Part shown: piece after piece, positions 8,416 to 16,937 of the stretch
Numbering within the stretch: the first letter of the stretch is position 1
Layout of the letters: each line of letters opens with the position of its first letter
Source: an uncultured Collinsella sp.
GTDB lineage: Bacteria; Actinomycetota; Coriobacteriia; Coriobacteriales; Coriobacteriaceae
DNA: 56,287 nt
NCBI GenBank assembly: GCA_900757465.1
Contig: CAAENY010000094.1
Coordinates: 1-56,287, forward strand
Direction of reading: 5' to 3'
The notes under the pieces: model-generated
Databases searched by the model: none
What the model saw: the letters and a program-made list of their open reading frames with translations, nothing else
What the model was told of the DNA's origin: nothing
Made by a program: the position numbers and the translations under genes

Positions 8416-8868
8416 ATGAGCATCAATCGAGTGAACATCACCGGTAACCTCACCCGCGATCCCGAGCTGCGCGCCACCGCCGGCGGAACCCAGGTTCTGT
8501 CCTTTGGCGTCGCCGTGAACGATCGTCGCCGCAACGCGCAGACTGGCGAGTGGGAGGACTATCCCAACTTTGTCGACTGCACCATGTTCGGCACCCGCGC
8601 CGAGGCCGTGAGCCGTTTCCTGGCAAAGGGAAACAAGGTCGCGATCGAGGGCAAGCTGCGCTACAGCTCTTGGGAGCGCGACGGCCAGCGCCGGAGCAAG
8701 CTTGAGGTCATCGTCGATGAGATCGAGTTTATGAGCTCCCGTGGTGGCCAGGGTGGCTACGACCAGGGCGGTTACGCCCCCGCAGCTCCCGCGCCCGCAG
8801 CACGTCCTGCCGCACCGGTGGCTACGCCGCCCGCGGTCGACGTCTACGATGAGGACATCCCGTTCTAA
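8416..8868 (+). CDS. ssb: Single-stranded DNA-binding protein
   Basis: This 150-residue SSB protects single-stranded DNA in replication and repair. The OB-fold starts SINRVNITGNLTRDPELR and includes NFVDCTMFG and the aromatic KLRYSSWERDGQRRSKLEV segment (to about residue 110). A Gly/Gln then Ala/Pro-rich linker follows, and the acidic tip DEDIPF that recruits partner proteins ends the protein. It lies between rpsF and rpsR. AGGAAG precedes the ATG. Confidence 0.97.
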   Translation: MSINRVNITGNLTRDPELRATAGGTQVLSFGVAVNDRRRNAQTGEWEDYPNFVDCTMFGTRAEAVSRFLAKGNKVAIEGKLRYSSWERDGQRRSKLEVIVDEIEFMSSRGGQGGYDQGGYAPAAPAPAARPAAPVATPPAVDVYDEDIPF

Positions 8869-8940
8869 GGGTTGTTCACCTATTTTTGAGTGAGAGGCGG
8901 CTTCGGTTCGCCGAAGTTGCCAAACGAAAGGTATTTTGAC

Positions 8941-9207
8941 ATGGCTAATGATTTTTCTGCACGTCAGCCGCGTCGTAAGTACTGCCAGTTCTGCAAGGAG
9001 AACACTGAGTTCATCGACTATAAGGACACTCAGCTTCTCCGTAAGTACATGACCGACCGTGGCAAGATTAAGCCCCGTCGCGTCACTGGCGCTTGCACGC
9101 AGCATCAGCATGACATCGCCAACGCCATCAAGCGCGCCCGCGAGATGGCTCTCCTGCCGTACACCGTCCCCGTGGTTTCCTCTCGTGGCAACCGCGACCG
9201 CGGCTAA
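8941..9207 (+). CDS. rpsR: 30S ribosomal protein S18
   Basis: This 88-residue S18 is the partner of S6. It shows the zinc-ribbon-like N-terminus RRKYCQFCKEN (a CxxC pair; a third cysteine occurs at GACTQHQ), then the S18 core DYKDTQLLRKYMTDRGKIKPRRVTG and KRAREMALLPY. The ATG at 8941 follows GAAAGG; an in-frame GTG at 8890 is less likely. A small hairpin (CTTCGG/CCGAAG) lies in the 72-nt gap after ssb. Confidence 0.97.
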   Translation: MANDFSARQPRRKYCQFCKENTEFIDYKDTQLLRKYMTDRGKIKPRRVTGACTQHQHDIANAIKRAREMALLPYTVPVVSSRGNRDRG

Positions 9208-9222
9208 GAAGGGAGACGCATC

Positions 9223-9762
9223 ATGAAGGTTATTCTTCTCGATGAGATCAAGGGCAAGGGCGGCGAGGGTGACGTCGTAGAGGTCGCTCAGGGTTACGCT
9301 GAGAACTTCCTGTTCCCCAAGAAGCTCGCTGTTGCCGCCACCAAGGGCAACCTCAAGCAGCTTGACGAGCGTCGCAACAACATCGCCAAGCGCGAGGCCG
9401 TCCGTCTGGCTACCGCCAACGAGACCAAGGCTGCCTTTGAGGGCAAGACGGTCACCGTTGACGTCAAGGTCGGCGACGAGGGCATCCTCTTTGGCTCCGT
9501 TACCGCCGCTATGATCGCTGACGCCATCAAGGCTCAGCTCGGTATGGACATCGACCGCAAGCGCGTCGAGCTCGGTAAGCCCATCAAGGTTGCCGGTGCC
9601 CACACCGTTGCCATCTCGCTGTACCGCGAGATCAAGGCCGAGGTTGTCGTTCTCGTCGGCGTTACCGCCGAGGAGCTCGCTGCCGAGGCTGAGGTCGAGG
9701 AGGCCGCTGAGGTCGCCGAGGCCGAGACCGCCGAGGTCGAGACTGAGGCTGCTGCCGAGTAG
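9223..9762 (+). CDS. rplI: 50S ribosomal protein L9 with acidic C-terminal extension
   Basis: L9 binds 23S rRNA domain V and keeps reading-frame fidelity. The N-terminal domain starts MKVILLDEIKGKGGEGDVVEVAQGY with the signature through NFLFPKKLA, followed by the long connecting helix and the C-terminal domain (GILFGSVT ... HTVAISLYREIKAEVVVLV). At 179 residues it is about 30 longer than usual. The extra tail is almost only Ala, Glu and Val and looks unstructured. It is the last gene before a strong terminator. Confidence 0.96.
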   Translation: MKVILLDEIKGKGGEGDVVEVAQGYAENFLFPKKLAVAATKGNLKQLDERRNNIAKREAVRLATANETKAAFEGKTVTVDVKVGDEGILFGSVTAAMIADAIKAQLGMDIDRKRVELGKPIKVAGAHTVAISLYREIKAEVVVLVGVTAEELAAEAEVEEAAEVAEAETAEVETEAAAE

Positions 9763-9794
9763 CATTTGCTGCAACGCAACAATCTTGTTCTAAG

Positions 9795-9833
9795 AAGGGC
9801 GCTCTGGGAAACCAGGGCGCCCTTTTGTTTTTT
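9795..9833 (+). terminator. Terminator of the rpsF-rplI operon
   Basis: A 12-bp stem (9796-9807 with 9812-9823) closed by a GAAA tetraloop is followed by TTTTGTTTTTT. It ends the ribosomal protein operon before dnaB. Confidence 0.9.
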
Positions 9834-9986
9834 GCGCTGAGTGAGTGTCATGGTGAACGTTGCGTCGAAGTCCTATATACAGGACCGTTCATCCGTTTGG
9901 TTCGGTGATGATTGGCGGCGCGCGGCGCGTTTTGGGACCGTGGCTGATACTATGGATGCTCGCAAGCGATATGAATGAGGATGCTC

Positions 9987-11378
9987 ATGGCATATGACGA
10001 TAGGGAGACCGGGCTGACGGTTGAGGACCGCGGCTCCAAGTTGGGTCTTCCCCAAAACCAAGATGCAGAGGCCAATGTACTGGCCGCTATGCTGCTATCG
10101 CCCGAGGTGGTCGAAGAGGCCCAGGTCGAGCTGCAGCCCGATGACTTCTACCGGCCCATTCATAAGACCATCTATACCGCGATGGTCGATATGTACAACA
10201 GCCGCATTCCCATCGACTCCATCTCGCTGATCGATTACCTGCGAAGCATCAACAAGCTTGATGCCGTGGGCGGCGAGGCCTACATTTTGGAGTTGATGGG
10301 TCAGACCCTGTCGCTCGTCAACTGGCAGCACCATGCCGCTATCGTTCGCCGCGATTCGATGCTGCGTGAGCTGATCGGCGCCACCAACGAGATCAACGCG
10401 CTGGCCTATAACGCTCCCACCGATACCAAAGAGGTCGTGGAGCTGGCCGAGAGCAAGTTGCTCAAGGTCACGGCGCGCGAGGTCAAGTCGAGCTACAAGA
10501 CGCTGACCGAGTTTATGGTCGAGGCCTATAACGAGGCCGAGGAAGTGTGCCAGGCAGGCGGCCAGGCTGCGGGCGTGCCCACGGGCTTCCCGTCGCTCGA
10601 CCGCATGCTCATGGGTTTTCGCGAGGGCCAGCTCATCATCATCGGCGCCCGCCCTGCTGTGGGTAAGACGTCGTTCGCCCTGAATCTGGCGCTCAACGCT
10701 GCCGCGGCCGGTTATACCGTCGGCTTCTTCTCGCTGGAGATGTCGGGCAAGGAAATTGCCCAGCGTCTGATTTGCGCCTACGCCATGATTTCGATCAGTG
10801 ACTTCCGCATGGGCCGCATTAGCCCCGAGCAGTGGGCCAATATCAACGAGGCCACGCAGACCTTGTCCAAGCTCGATATTCTGATTGACGATACGCCCGG
10901 CACCACAGTGACCGAGATTCGCGCCAAGAGCCGCCGCATGCTCCACAACAAGGAGAAGGCCATCATCATCCTGGACTACCTGCAGCTGGTGAGTCCTCCG
11001 CCGGGACGCCGCTCCGAGAGCCGTACCGTCGAGGTCTCCGAGATGTCGCGTGGTCTGAAGATCATGGCCAAGGAACTCAAGATCCCGCTCATCGCGCTGT
11101 CGCAGCTCTCGCGTCAGGTCGAATCCCGTACCGGCAAGCGCCCGCAGCTTTCCGACCTTCGTGAATCGGGCTCCATCGAGCAGGACGCCGATATCGTTAT
11201 GTTCTTGGACCGCTCCGCCGACGAGGCCGAAGCCTCGCGCGACGATCGACCCGACGAGGGCGTTACGCGTATCGTCGTGGCCAAGAACCGTTCGGGCCCG
11301 ATCGGCGACGTCGACCTGATGTTCCTGCCGGCATCCACCAAGTTCTATGAGCTTGATGGGGCACATGCCGAGGAGTAG
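9987..11378 (+). CDS. dnaB: Replicative DNA helicase DnaB
   Basis: DnaB is the hexameric 5'-3' helicase at the replication fork. The N-terminal helical domain (PQNQDAEANVLAAMLLSPEVV) is followed by the linker and the RecA-like domain. Walker A is ARPAVGKTS (Lys about 227), then GFFSLEMSG, Walker B IIILDYLQL, QLSRQVE.R and DLRESGSIEQDADIV. At 463 residues it has normal length and no intein. ATG codons also lie at 9975 and 9981; 9987 is chosen because GAGGA sits 5 nt before it. It follows rplI, the usual Gram-positive order, but has its own start region of about 150 bp. Confidence 0.96.
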   Translation: MAYDDRETGLTVEDRGSKLGLPQNQDAEANVLAAMLLSPEVVEEAQVELQPDDFYRPIHKTIYTAMVDMYNSRIPIDSISLIDYLRSINKLDAVGGEAYILELMGQTLSLVNWQHHAAIVRRDSMLRELIGATNEINALAYNAPTDTKEVVELAESKLLKVTAREVKSSYKTLTEFMVEAYNEAEEVCQAGGQAAGVPTGFPSLDRMLMGFREGQLIIIGARPAVGKTSFALNLALNAAAAGYTVGFFSLEMSGKEIAQRLICAYAMISISDFRMGRISPEQWANINEATQTLSKLDILIDDTPGTTVTEIRAKSRRMLHNKEKAIIILDYLQLVSPPPGRRSESRTVEVSEMSRGLKIMAKELKIPLIALSQLSRQVESRTGKRPQLSDLRESGSIEQDADIVMFLDRSADEAEASRDDRPDEGVTRIVVAKNRSGPIGDVDLMFLPASTKFYELDGAHAEE

Positions 11379-11471
11379 GACAGGCGCCCGTTGCACGGGT
11401 ATACTGGGAATGTTTTGTGCTTCTGCGTGCCGGCGTGGCGCGTAGACAGTCCATGAATGTAAGGAGTAAAC

Positions 11472-12758
11472 ATGCCGTCAACCGTTTTGGTCGGTGCCCA
11501 GTGGGGCGATGAGGGCAAGGGTAAGATCTGCGACCTGGTCGCCGGCGACTTCGATGCCGTCGTGCGCTACTCGGGCGGCAACAACGCCGGCCACACCATC
11601 GTCGTCAACGGCAAGAAGTACGGCCTGCACCAGGTGCCCTCCGGCATCATGTATTCCGACCATGTGTCGGTGATCGGTAACGGCTGCGTCGTCAACCCCA
11701 AGGTTGTCCTTGAGGAGATCGACATGTTCGAGGCCGACGGCATCACCACCAAGAACCTCAAGATTAGCGGCAACGCGCATGTCATCATGCCGTACCACAT
11801 CGACCTGGATGGCGCCTTTGAGCAGAAGCTCGGCAAGAAGAACATCGGTACCACCAAGCGCGGTATCGGTCCGTGCTATCAGGACAAGATGGCCCGCATT
11901 GGCCTGCGCATGCAGGATATGCTGGACGAGGCGCTGTTCCGCGACAAGCTGGAGACCGCTCTCGCCCGCGTGAACCCCGAGCTTGAGCTCATCTACAACC
12001 TGCCCACCTACACCGTGGACCAGATTTGCGACGAGTACCTGCCCATGGCCGAGCGCCTGCGTCCCTACATCACCGAGACGAGCCTGCTGCTCAACAACAT
12101 GATCGATGAGGGCAAGGACCTGCTGTTTGAGGGCGCCCAAGCGACGTTGCTCGACATCGACCACGGCACCTATCCGTACGTGACGTCTTCCAACTGCACC
12201 GCCGGCGGCGCCATCACCGGCTCCGGCGTGGGCATGAAGAACGTCGACCGCGTGCTGGGCGTCATGAAGGCCTATATCACCCGCGTCGGTTCGGGCCCCA
12301 TGCCCACCGAGCTTTCCTATGAGTCCGAGGCCGGTCACACGCTGACCGAGGAGGGCTATGAGTACGGTGTGACCACCGGTCGCCGTCGTCGCTGCGGCTG
12401 GTTCGACGGCCCCATCGCCAACTACGCCTCACGCGTCAACGGCCTCACCGATATCGCCCTGACTAAGCTCGACGTGCTTTCGGCCTTCGACACCATCAAG
12501 GTGTGCGTGGCCTACGACGTCGATGGCGAGCGCTACACCAGCGTGCCCGAGCATCAGGTGCGCTTTGAGCATGCCAAGCCCATCTACGAGGAGCTCCCCG
12601 GCTGGAAGTGCGACATCACCGGTTGCCGCAGCTTTGATGAGCTGCCGCAGGAGGCTCAGGACTACGTGGCGTTTATCGAGGATCTGGCACACACCCGCGT
12701 GACGTTCATTGGCGTCGGCGCCGGTCGCGAGCAGATCATCAACCGATTCTGGAAGTAA
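11472..12758 (+). CDS. purA: Adenylosuccinate synthetase
   Basis: PurA makes adenylosuccinate from IMP, aspartate and GTP, the first AMP-specific step. The signature GAQWGDEGKGKICDLVA starts at residue 7, with GGNNAGHTIVV after it; GTTKRGIGPCYQDK, LLFEGAQATLLDIDHGTYPYVTSSN and RRRRCGWFD are intact. The 428-residue length is normal. AAGGAG precedes the ATG. It follows dnaB by 93 bp and is closed by a hairpin before purD. Confidence 0.98.
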   Translation: MPSTVLVGAQWGDEGKGKICDLVAGDFDAVVRYSGGNNAGHTIVVNGKKYGLHQVPSGIMYSDHVSVIGNGCVVNPKVVLEEIDMFEADGITTKNLKISGNAHVIMPYHIDLDGAFEQKLGKKNIGTTKRGIGPCYQDKMARIGLRMQDMLDEALFRDKLETALARVNPELELIYNLPTYTVDQICDEYLPMAERLRPYITETSLLLNNMIDEGKDLLFEGAQATLLDIDHGTYPYVTSSNCTAGGAITGSGVGMKNVDRVLGVMKAYITRVGSGPMPTELSYESEAGHTLTEEGYEYGVTTGRRRRCGWFDGPIANYASRVNGLTDIALTKLDVLSAFDTIKVCVAYDVDGERYTSVPEHQVRFEHAKPIYEELPGWKCDITGCRSFDELPQEAQDYVAFIEDLAHTRVTFIGVGAGREQIINRFWK

Positions 12759-12778
12759 TCGGGACTATTTGGTTATTG

Positions 12779-12837
12779 CGATATACCCCTTTGCAGCCCA
12801 AGCGGGCGGCCGAGGGGTATATTTGCTTGCAAAGGGC
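12779..12837 (+). terminator. Inverted repeat after purA
   Basis: ATATACCCCT (12781-12790) pairs with AGGGGTATAT (12823-12832) around a GC-rich inner part, followed by TTGCTTGC. It is probably the purA terminator, although the T run is weak. Confidence 0.55.
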
Positions 12838-12876
12838 TCGCGCGGAGCGGGCCATTCATCCATAGAGGAGGCACCC

Positions 12877-14181
12877 TTGAAGGCGGACACTCAAACCATC
12901 GACATCCTGTTGTTGGGCAGCGGCGGCCGTGAGCATGCTTTGGCAGCTAAGCTCGCAGCATCACCGCGCGCCGGCAAGCTCTACATCGCGCCGGGCAACG
13001 GCGGCACCGCGAGCTGCGGCGAGAACGTTGTTCTCGACGACTGCGATCCTGCGGCCGTGGCGGCGTTTGCGCAGAGCCACGGATGCGGACTCGTGGTAAT
13101 TGGCCCCGAGGCTCCGCTCGTGGCGGGTGTGGCCGACGCCGTGCGCGCGGCGGGTATTCTCTGCTTTGGCCCGGGTGCCGAGGGCGCCCAGATGGAGGGC
13201 TCCAAGCTGTTCTCCAAGCAGCTCATGGAGCGCGCGGGCATTCCGACGGCAGCCTACGGCTCGTTTACCGACGAGGCTTCGGCTCTCGCCTACGTGCGCG
13301 AGCAGGGCGCCCCGCTGGTCGTCAAGGCCGACGGCCTTGCCGCGGGCAAGGGCGTCATCGTGGCGATCGAACTTGAGCAGGCCGAGGAGGCCGTGCGCGA
13401 GTGCTTTGGCGGCACCTTTGGCGATGCCGGCAACACCGTGGTTATCGAGGAGATGCTGACCGGCCCCGAGTGCTCGCTTTTGGCCTTTACCGACGGCAAG
13501 ACCGTGCGCCCCATGGCCACCTCGCAGGACCACAAGCGCGCGCTCGAGGGCGACAAGGGTCCCAACACCGGCGGCATGGGCGTCTACAGCCCGGTGCCCA
13601 TCGTGACCGACGAGGAGCACGCCACCATGGTGGCGGTCATGGAGCAGACCGTTGCCGAGCTTGCTGCCGAGGGCATCGACTACCGCGGCTGCCTGTATGG
13701 CGGCTTTATGCTCACCCCCGCCGGCCCCAAGGTGCTGGAGTTCAACGCCCGCTTTGGCGACCCCGAGACGCAGGTCGTGCTCCCGCGCCTTAAGAACGAC
13801 CTGGTCGAGGTCATGCTGGCCTGCGCCAACTGCGAGCTCGATCAGATTGAGCTCGACTGGCGTGACGAGTGGGCCGTGGCCGTTGTCCTGACGAGTGCGG
13901 GCTATCCCGGCAGCTACGAGAAGGGCAAGGTCATCACCGGTATTGCCGATGCCGAGGCCATGGAGAACGTGACCGTGTACCACGCGGGCACTGCCGTGGT
14001 GGACGGCCAGCTCGTGACCAATGGTGGCCGCGTGCTTGCCGTGACCGCTCTGGGCGACACGTTCGAGAACGCTCGCAACCTTGCCTACGAGGCCTGCGAG
14101 AAGATTGATTTTGAGGGTAAGACCCTGCGCCACGACATCGGTCTGCGTGCGCTGCGCGGCCGCGACGCCTGGGATGCCTAA
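12877..14181 (+). CDS. purD: Phosphoribosylamine-glycine ligase
   Basis: PurD joins glycine to phosphoribosylamine with ATP (second step of purine synthesis). The ATP-grasp fold is complete: LLLGSGGREHALA at the N-terminus, GPEAPLVAGVAD, LVVKADGLAAGKGV, PNTGGMGVYSPVP, and EFNARFGDPETQVVLPRL. The length is 434 residues, as usual. The start is a TTG at 12877, 5 nt after GAGGAGG, and it places the protein start a few residues before the family motif. An upstream in-frame extension would run into purA and the terminator, so it was not used. The Nudix gene follows after 21 nt. Confidence 0.96.
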   Translation: MKADTQTIDILLLGSGGREHALAAKLAASPRAGKLYIAPGNGGTASCGENVVLDDCDPAAVAAFAQSHGCGLVVIGPEAPLVAGVADAVRAAGILCFGPGAEGAQMEGSKLFSKQLMERAGIPTAAYGSFTDEASALAYVREQGAPLVVKADGLAAGKGVIVAIELEQAEEAVRECFGGTFGDAGNTVVIEEMLTGPECSLLAFTDGKTVRPMATSQDHKRALEGDKGPNTGGMGVYSPVPIVTDEEHATMVAVMEQTVAELAAEGIDYRGCLYGGFMLTPAGPKVLEFNARFGDPETQVVLPRLKNDLVEVMLACANCELDQIELDWRDEWAVAVVLTSAGYPGSYEKGKVITGIADAEAMENVTVYHAGTAVVDGQLVTNGGRVLAVTALGDTFENARNLAYEACEKIDFEGKTLRHDIGLRALRGRDAWDA

Positions 14182-14202
14182 AATCCGAGAGGAATGAGAC
14201 GG

Positions 14203-14898
14203 ATGGACGAGAAGAACGAAGAGCTCGTGGACGCACAGATCGTCGAGGAGGACAGCCGCATGTATGGGCACGCCGAGGGCGAACCTGGTGGCGAGGTCGC
14301 TGACGAGCCGGCGCTGGTGCTGGGCGACGACGACCCGCACGATGCCGAGCTGCACGAGAAGATTCTTTCGGAGGAGTGCGCCTGGAAGGGCAAGATCCTC
14401 GACGTCCACCGTCTTGAGGTTGAGCTGCCCAACGGTCGCCGCAGTGCCCGCGATATCGTTCGCCATCCGGGTGCGGCGGCCGTTGTGGCGCTGACCGAGA
14501 GCGGCAAGATCGTACTGGTGCGTCAGTACCGCACCGCCATCGACCGCGTGACGGTCGAGATTCCCGCCGGCAAGCTCGACCCGGGCGAGGACCCACTCGA
14601 TTGCGCTAAGCGCGAGCTACACGAGGAGACGGGCTTTAGGGCCGGTCGCATTCGCTTTTTGACGTCGATTGTCACGTCCTGCGGTTTTTGCGACGAGATC
14701 ATTCACATCTACTTGGCTACCAAGCTGGAGTTTGATGCGCCCAGCCCCGACGATGACGAGTTTGTCAACGTTGACCTGGTGCCGCTGCACGAGCTGATCG
14801 ACGCCGTGCTCGACGGCAAGATCGAAGACGCCAAGACCGTCGTGGGCGCCTTGGCCTGCGATAGCATCGCGCATCGCCTTGGGGGCGCGGAGCTCTAG
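14203..14898 (+). CDS. Nudix hydrolase, ADP-ribose pyrophosphatase-like
   Basis: The 231-residue protein has a 65-residue acidic N-terminal extension and then a NUDT5/ADP-ribose pyrophosphatase-type Nudix domain. The Nudix box runs GKLDPGEDPLDCAKRELHEETGF without the first residues, with the metal-binding REL-EE at its centre, preceded by the VRQYRTAI substrate strand. Such enzymes cleave ADP-ribose to AMP and ribose 5-phosphate. The ATG at 14203 fits AGAGGA; an ATG at 14194 lies on that sequence. It follows purD by about 20 nt and is probably cotranscribed. The exact substrate is not proven. Confidence 0.9.
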   Translation: MDEKNEELVDAQIVEEDSRMYGHAEGEPGGEVADEPALVLGDDDPHDAELHEKILSEECAWKGKILDVHRLEVELPNGRRSARDIVRHPGAAAVVALTESGKIVLVRQYRTAIDRVTVEIPAGKLDPGEDPLDCAKRELHEETGFRAGRIRFLTSIVTSCGFCDEIIHIYLATKLEFDAPSPDDDEFVNVDLVPLHELIDAVLDGKIEDAKTVVGALACDSIAHRLGGAEL

Positions 14899-14926
14899 GT
14901 TACGCGGTTTTACCAAACCGCGTAAC
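14899..14926 (+). terminator. Perfect 12-bp hairpin after the Nudix gene
   Basis: GTTACGCGGTTT pairs with AAACCGCGTAAC around TACC, starting right after the stop codon. There is no T run, so it may be a Rho-independent-like stall or an RNA 3'-end stabiliser. Confidence 0.55.
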
Positions 14927-14939
14927 GAGTCGACGCTGC

Positions 14940-15037
14940 AAACGCCCCTAAGCGGCAATCTGCCTTTCAATCGTCGCTCGCGTACCGAAGTACGCGTCGC
15001 TCCTCTTTCAAGGCACCTTGCTCGCTTAGGGACGTTT
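14940..15037. repeat. 98-bp imperfect palindrome, copy 1
   Basis: The outer arms AAACGcCCCTAAGCG / CGCTTAGGGaCGTTT and the centre CGCGTAC-CGA-AGTACGCG enclose partly paired segments. The central part (TCAATCGTCGCT.GCGTAC ... GTACGCG.CGCTCCTCTTTC) recurs at 48099-48202 with changed but still pairing outer arms. A dispersed repeat family. Confidence 0.8.
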
Positions 15038-15145
15038 TCGCTGACGCTGCCAGAACATCGGCGTTATGCTTGTTGGGACGCTTTGTTTTCAGCCTGACCG
15101 GTTCAACCGGATTTCTCACGCTATTTATTTCTCTTCGAGGATTGC

Positions 15146-16918
15146 ATGTTTAAAAGGTTTCTTTCGTACTACAAGCCCCAGATGGGGCTTTTTGTTGCTG
15201 ATACTGTTTGTGCTCTGGTGCTTGCCGCCATTGACCTGGCGTTCCCCATTATCCTGCGCAATTTGACCGGTGGGCTCTTTACTCAGGGTCAGGCTGTCAT
15301 TATGCAGGCGCTCGGCATGATTGCGGTGGGCTTGGTGCTGATGTATGCCGCCCGCTGCGCCTGCCGCTATTTTGTGAGCTATTGGGGTCACGTGATGGGC
15401 GCGCGTATGGAGTCCAAGATGCGCGAGGACCTGTTTGACCAGTATGAGCGCTTTAGCTTTGCGTACTTTGACCGCAACAGCTCGGGCGACATGATGAGCC
15501 GCGTGGTCAACGACCTGTTCGATATCTGCGAGGCGGCGCACCACGTGCCCGAGTGGATCATCATCTGCGGCATCGAGATTATCGGCTCGTTTGTGATCCT
15601 CTTTACCATCGCCCCGGTGCTGGCGCTCGCCATGGCCGTGGTGACGGCGGCGTTTGCGGTCATCATGTTTTGGCAGAACATGCGCATGCGCGAGGTCTTT
15701 AGCGACAACCGCAAAAAGATCAGCGGCATCAATGCGCAGCTGCAGGATTCGCTGGCGGGCATGCGCGTGGTCAAGAGTTTTGCCAATGAGGAGACCGAAC
15801 GCTTCAAGTTCCGCGCCTCCAACAATCGCTATCTTTCGTCCAAGGAGAACATGTATCACGCCATGGGCGTCTATACCGCGACGTATGGCCTGCTCTCGGG
15901 TGTGCTCTATGTGATCGTGGTGCTGCTGGGCGGCTGGCTGGTCGCCCAGGGACAGCTGCAGGCGGTCGATATGGCGACCTTTGCACTCTATATTTCGCTG
16001 TTCTGCACGCCGCTCGAGACACTCGTCAATTCGGCCGAAACGTATCAGAAGGCCATCGCCGGCTTTAAGCGCATGGACGAGGTGCTCTCGACCGCGCCGG
16101 ATATCCAGGACAAGCCGGGCGCTACGGATCTGCAGGTGACTGCCGGCGCCGTGGAGTATCACGACGTGTGCTTTAACTACGAGGACGTTGAGCTGGGCGA
16201 GGGCGATGCCGAAGAGCGTCCCGTTATCGACCATATGAATCTGTCCATCAAGCCTGGGCAGACCATCGCTTTGGTTGGCCCTTCGGGCGGCGGCAAGTCC
16301 ACGACCTGTTCGCTGCTGCCGCGCTTTTATGACGTGGCTGCCGGATCCATTAGCATCGACGGCCAGGACGTGCGCGATGTGACGCAGCAGAGCCTGCGTC
16401 GCGCCATCGGCCTGGTGCAGCAGGATGTCTATCTGTTTGACGGCACGATTGGCGAGAACATCGCCTACGGCAAGCCGGGCGCTACGGCAGGAGAGATCGC
16501 CGAGGCCGCCCGTCGCGCCAACATCGATGCCTTTATCGAGTCGCTTCCACAGGGTTATGACACGGTCGTGGGCGAGCGTGGCAGCCGTCTTTCGGGCGGA
16601 CAGAAGCAACGCGTTGCCATTGCGCGCGTGTTTCTCAAGAACCCCAAGATCCTGATTTTGGACGAGGCGACGAGTGCTTTGGATAACGAGAGCGAGGAGG
16701 CGGTCCAGGAGTCGCTCGAAGAGCTGGCACGCGGCCGTACCACAATCATCATCGCCCACCGTCTCTCGACCATTAAACACGCCGATGAGATTGCGACCGT
16801 TGAGCATGGTCGCGTTGTGGAACGTGGCACGCATGAACAGCTTCTCGCCCGTGGCGGCACCTATGCCCGTTACTATCGAATGCAGTTCGAAGGTGCGCGT
16901 GCGCACGAGCTCGACTGA
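15146..16918 (+). CDS. ABC exporter, fused permease and ATPase
   Basis: This 590-residue half-transporter has an N-terminal six-helix ABC exporter domain (about residues 1-310; coupling region VVKSFANEETERF near 210) and a C-terminal nucleotide-binding domain. Walker A is GPSGGGKST (about 378-386), the Q loop LVQQDVYLFDGT, the signature RLSGGQKQRVAIARV (about 480), Walker B ILILDEATSALD and the H loop IIAHRLSTI. As a homodimer or heterodimer it would export lipids, peptides or drugs; the substrate is unknown. GAGGA precedes the ATG. A membrane protein gene follows after 19 nt and may be cotranscribed. Confidence 0.95.
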   Translation: MFKRFLSYYKPQMGLFVADTVCALVLAAIDLAFPIILRNLTGGLFTQGQAVIMQALGMIAVGLVLMYAARCACRYFVSYWGHVMGARMESKMREDLFDQYERFSFAYFDRNSSGDMMSRVVNDLFDICEAAHHVPEWIIICGIEIIGSFVILFTIAPVLALAMAVVTAAFAVIMFWQNMRMREVFSDNRKKISGINAQLQDSLAGMRVVKSFANEETERFKFRASNNRYLSSKENMYHAMGVYTATYGLLSGVLYVIVVLLGGWLVAQGQLQAVDMATFALYISLFCTPLETLVNSAETYQKAIAGFKRMDEVLSTAPDIQDKPGATDLQVTAGAVEYHDVCFNYEDVELGEGDAEERPVIDHMNLSIKPGQTIALVGPSGGGKSTTCSLLPRFYDVAAGSISIDGQDVRDVTQQSLRRAIGLVQQDVYLFDGTIGENIAYGKPGATAGEIAEAARRANIDAFIESLPQGYDTVVGERGSRLSGGQKQRVAIARVFLKNPKILILDEATSALDNESEEAVQESLEELARGRTTIIIAHRLSTIKHADEIATVEHGRVVERGTHEQLLARGGTYARYYRMQFEGARAHELD

Positions 16919-16937
16919 TTGATATGACAGGAAGTTT

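Noticed and set aside
12709..12876. Longer PurD start overlapping purA
   Set aside because: It would run through the purA end and the hairpin; TTG at 12877 has GAGGAGG and starts just before the family motif.
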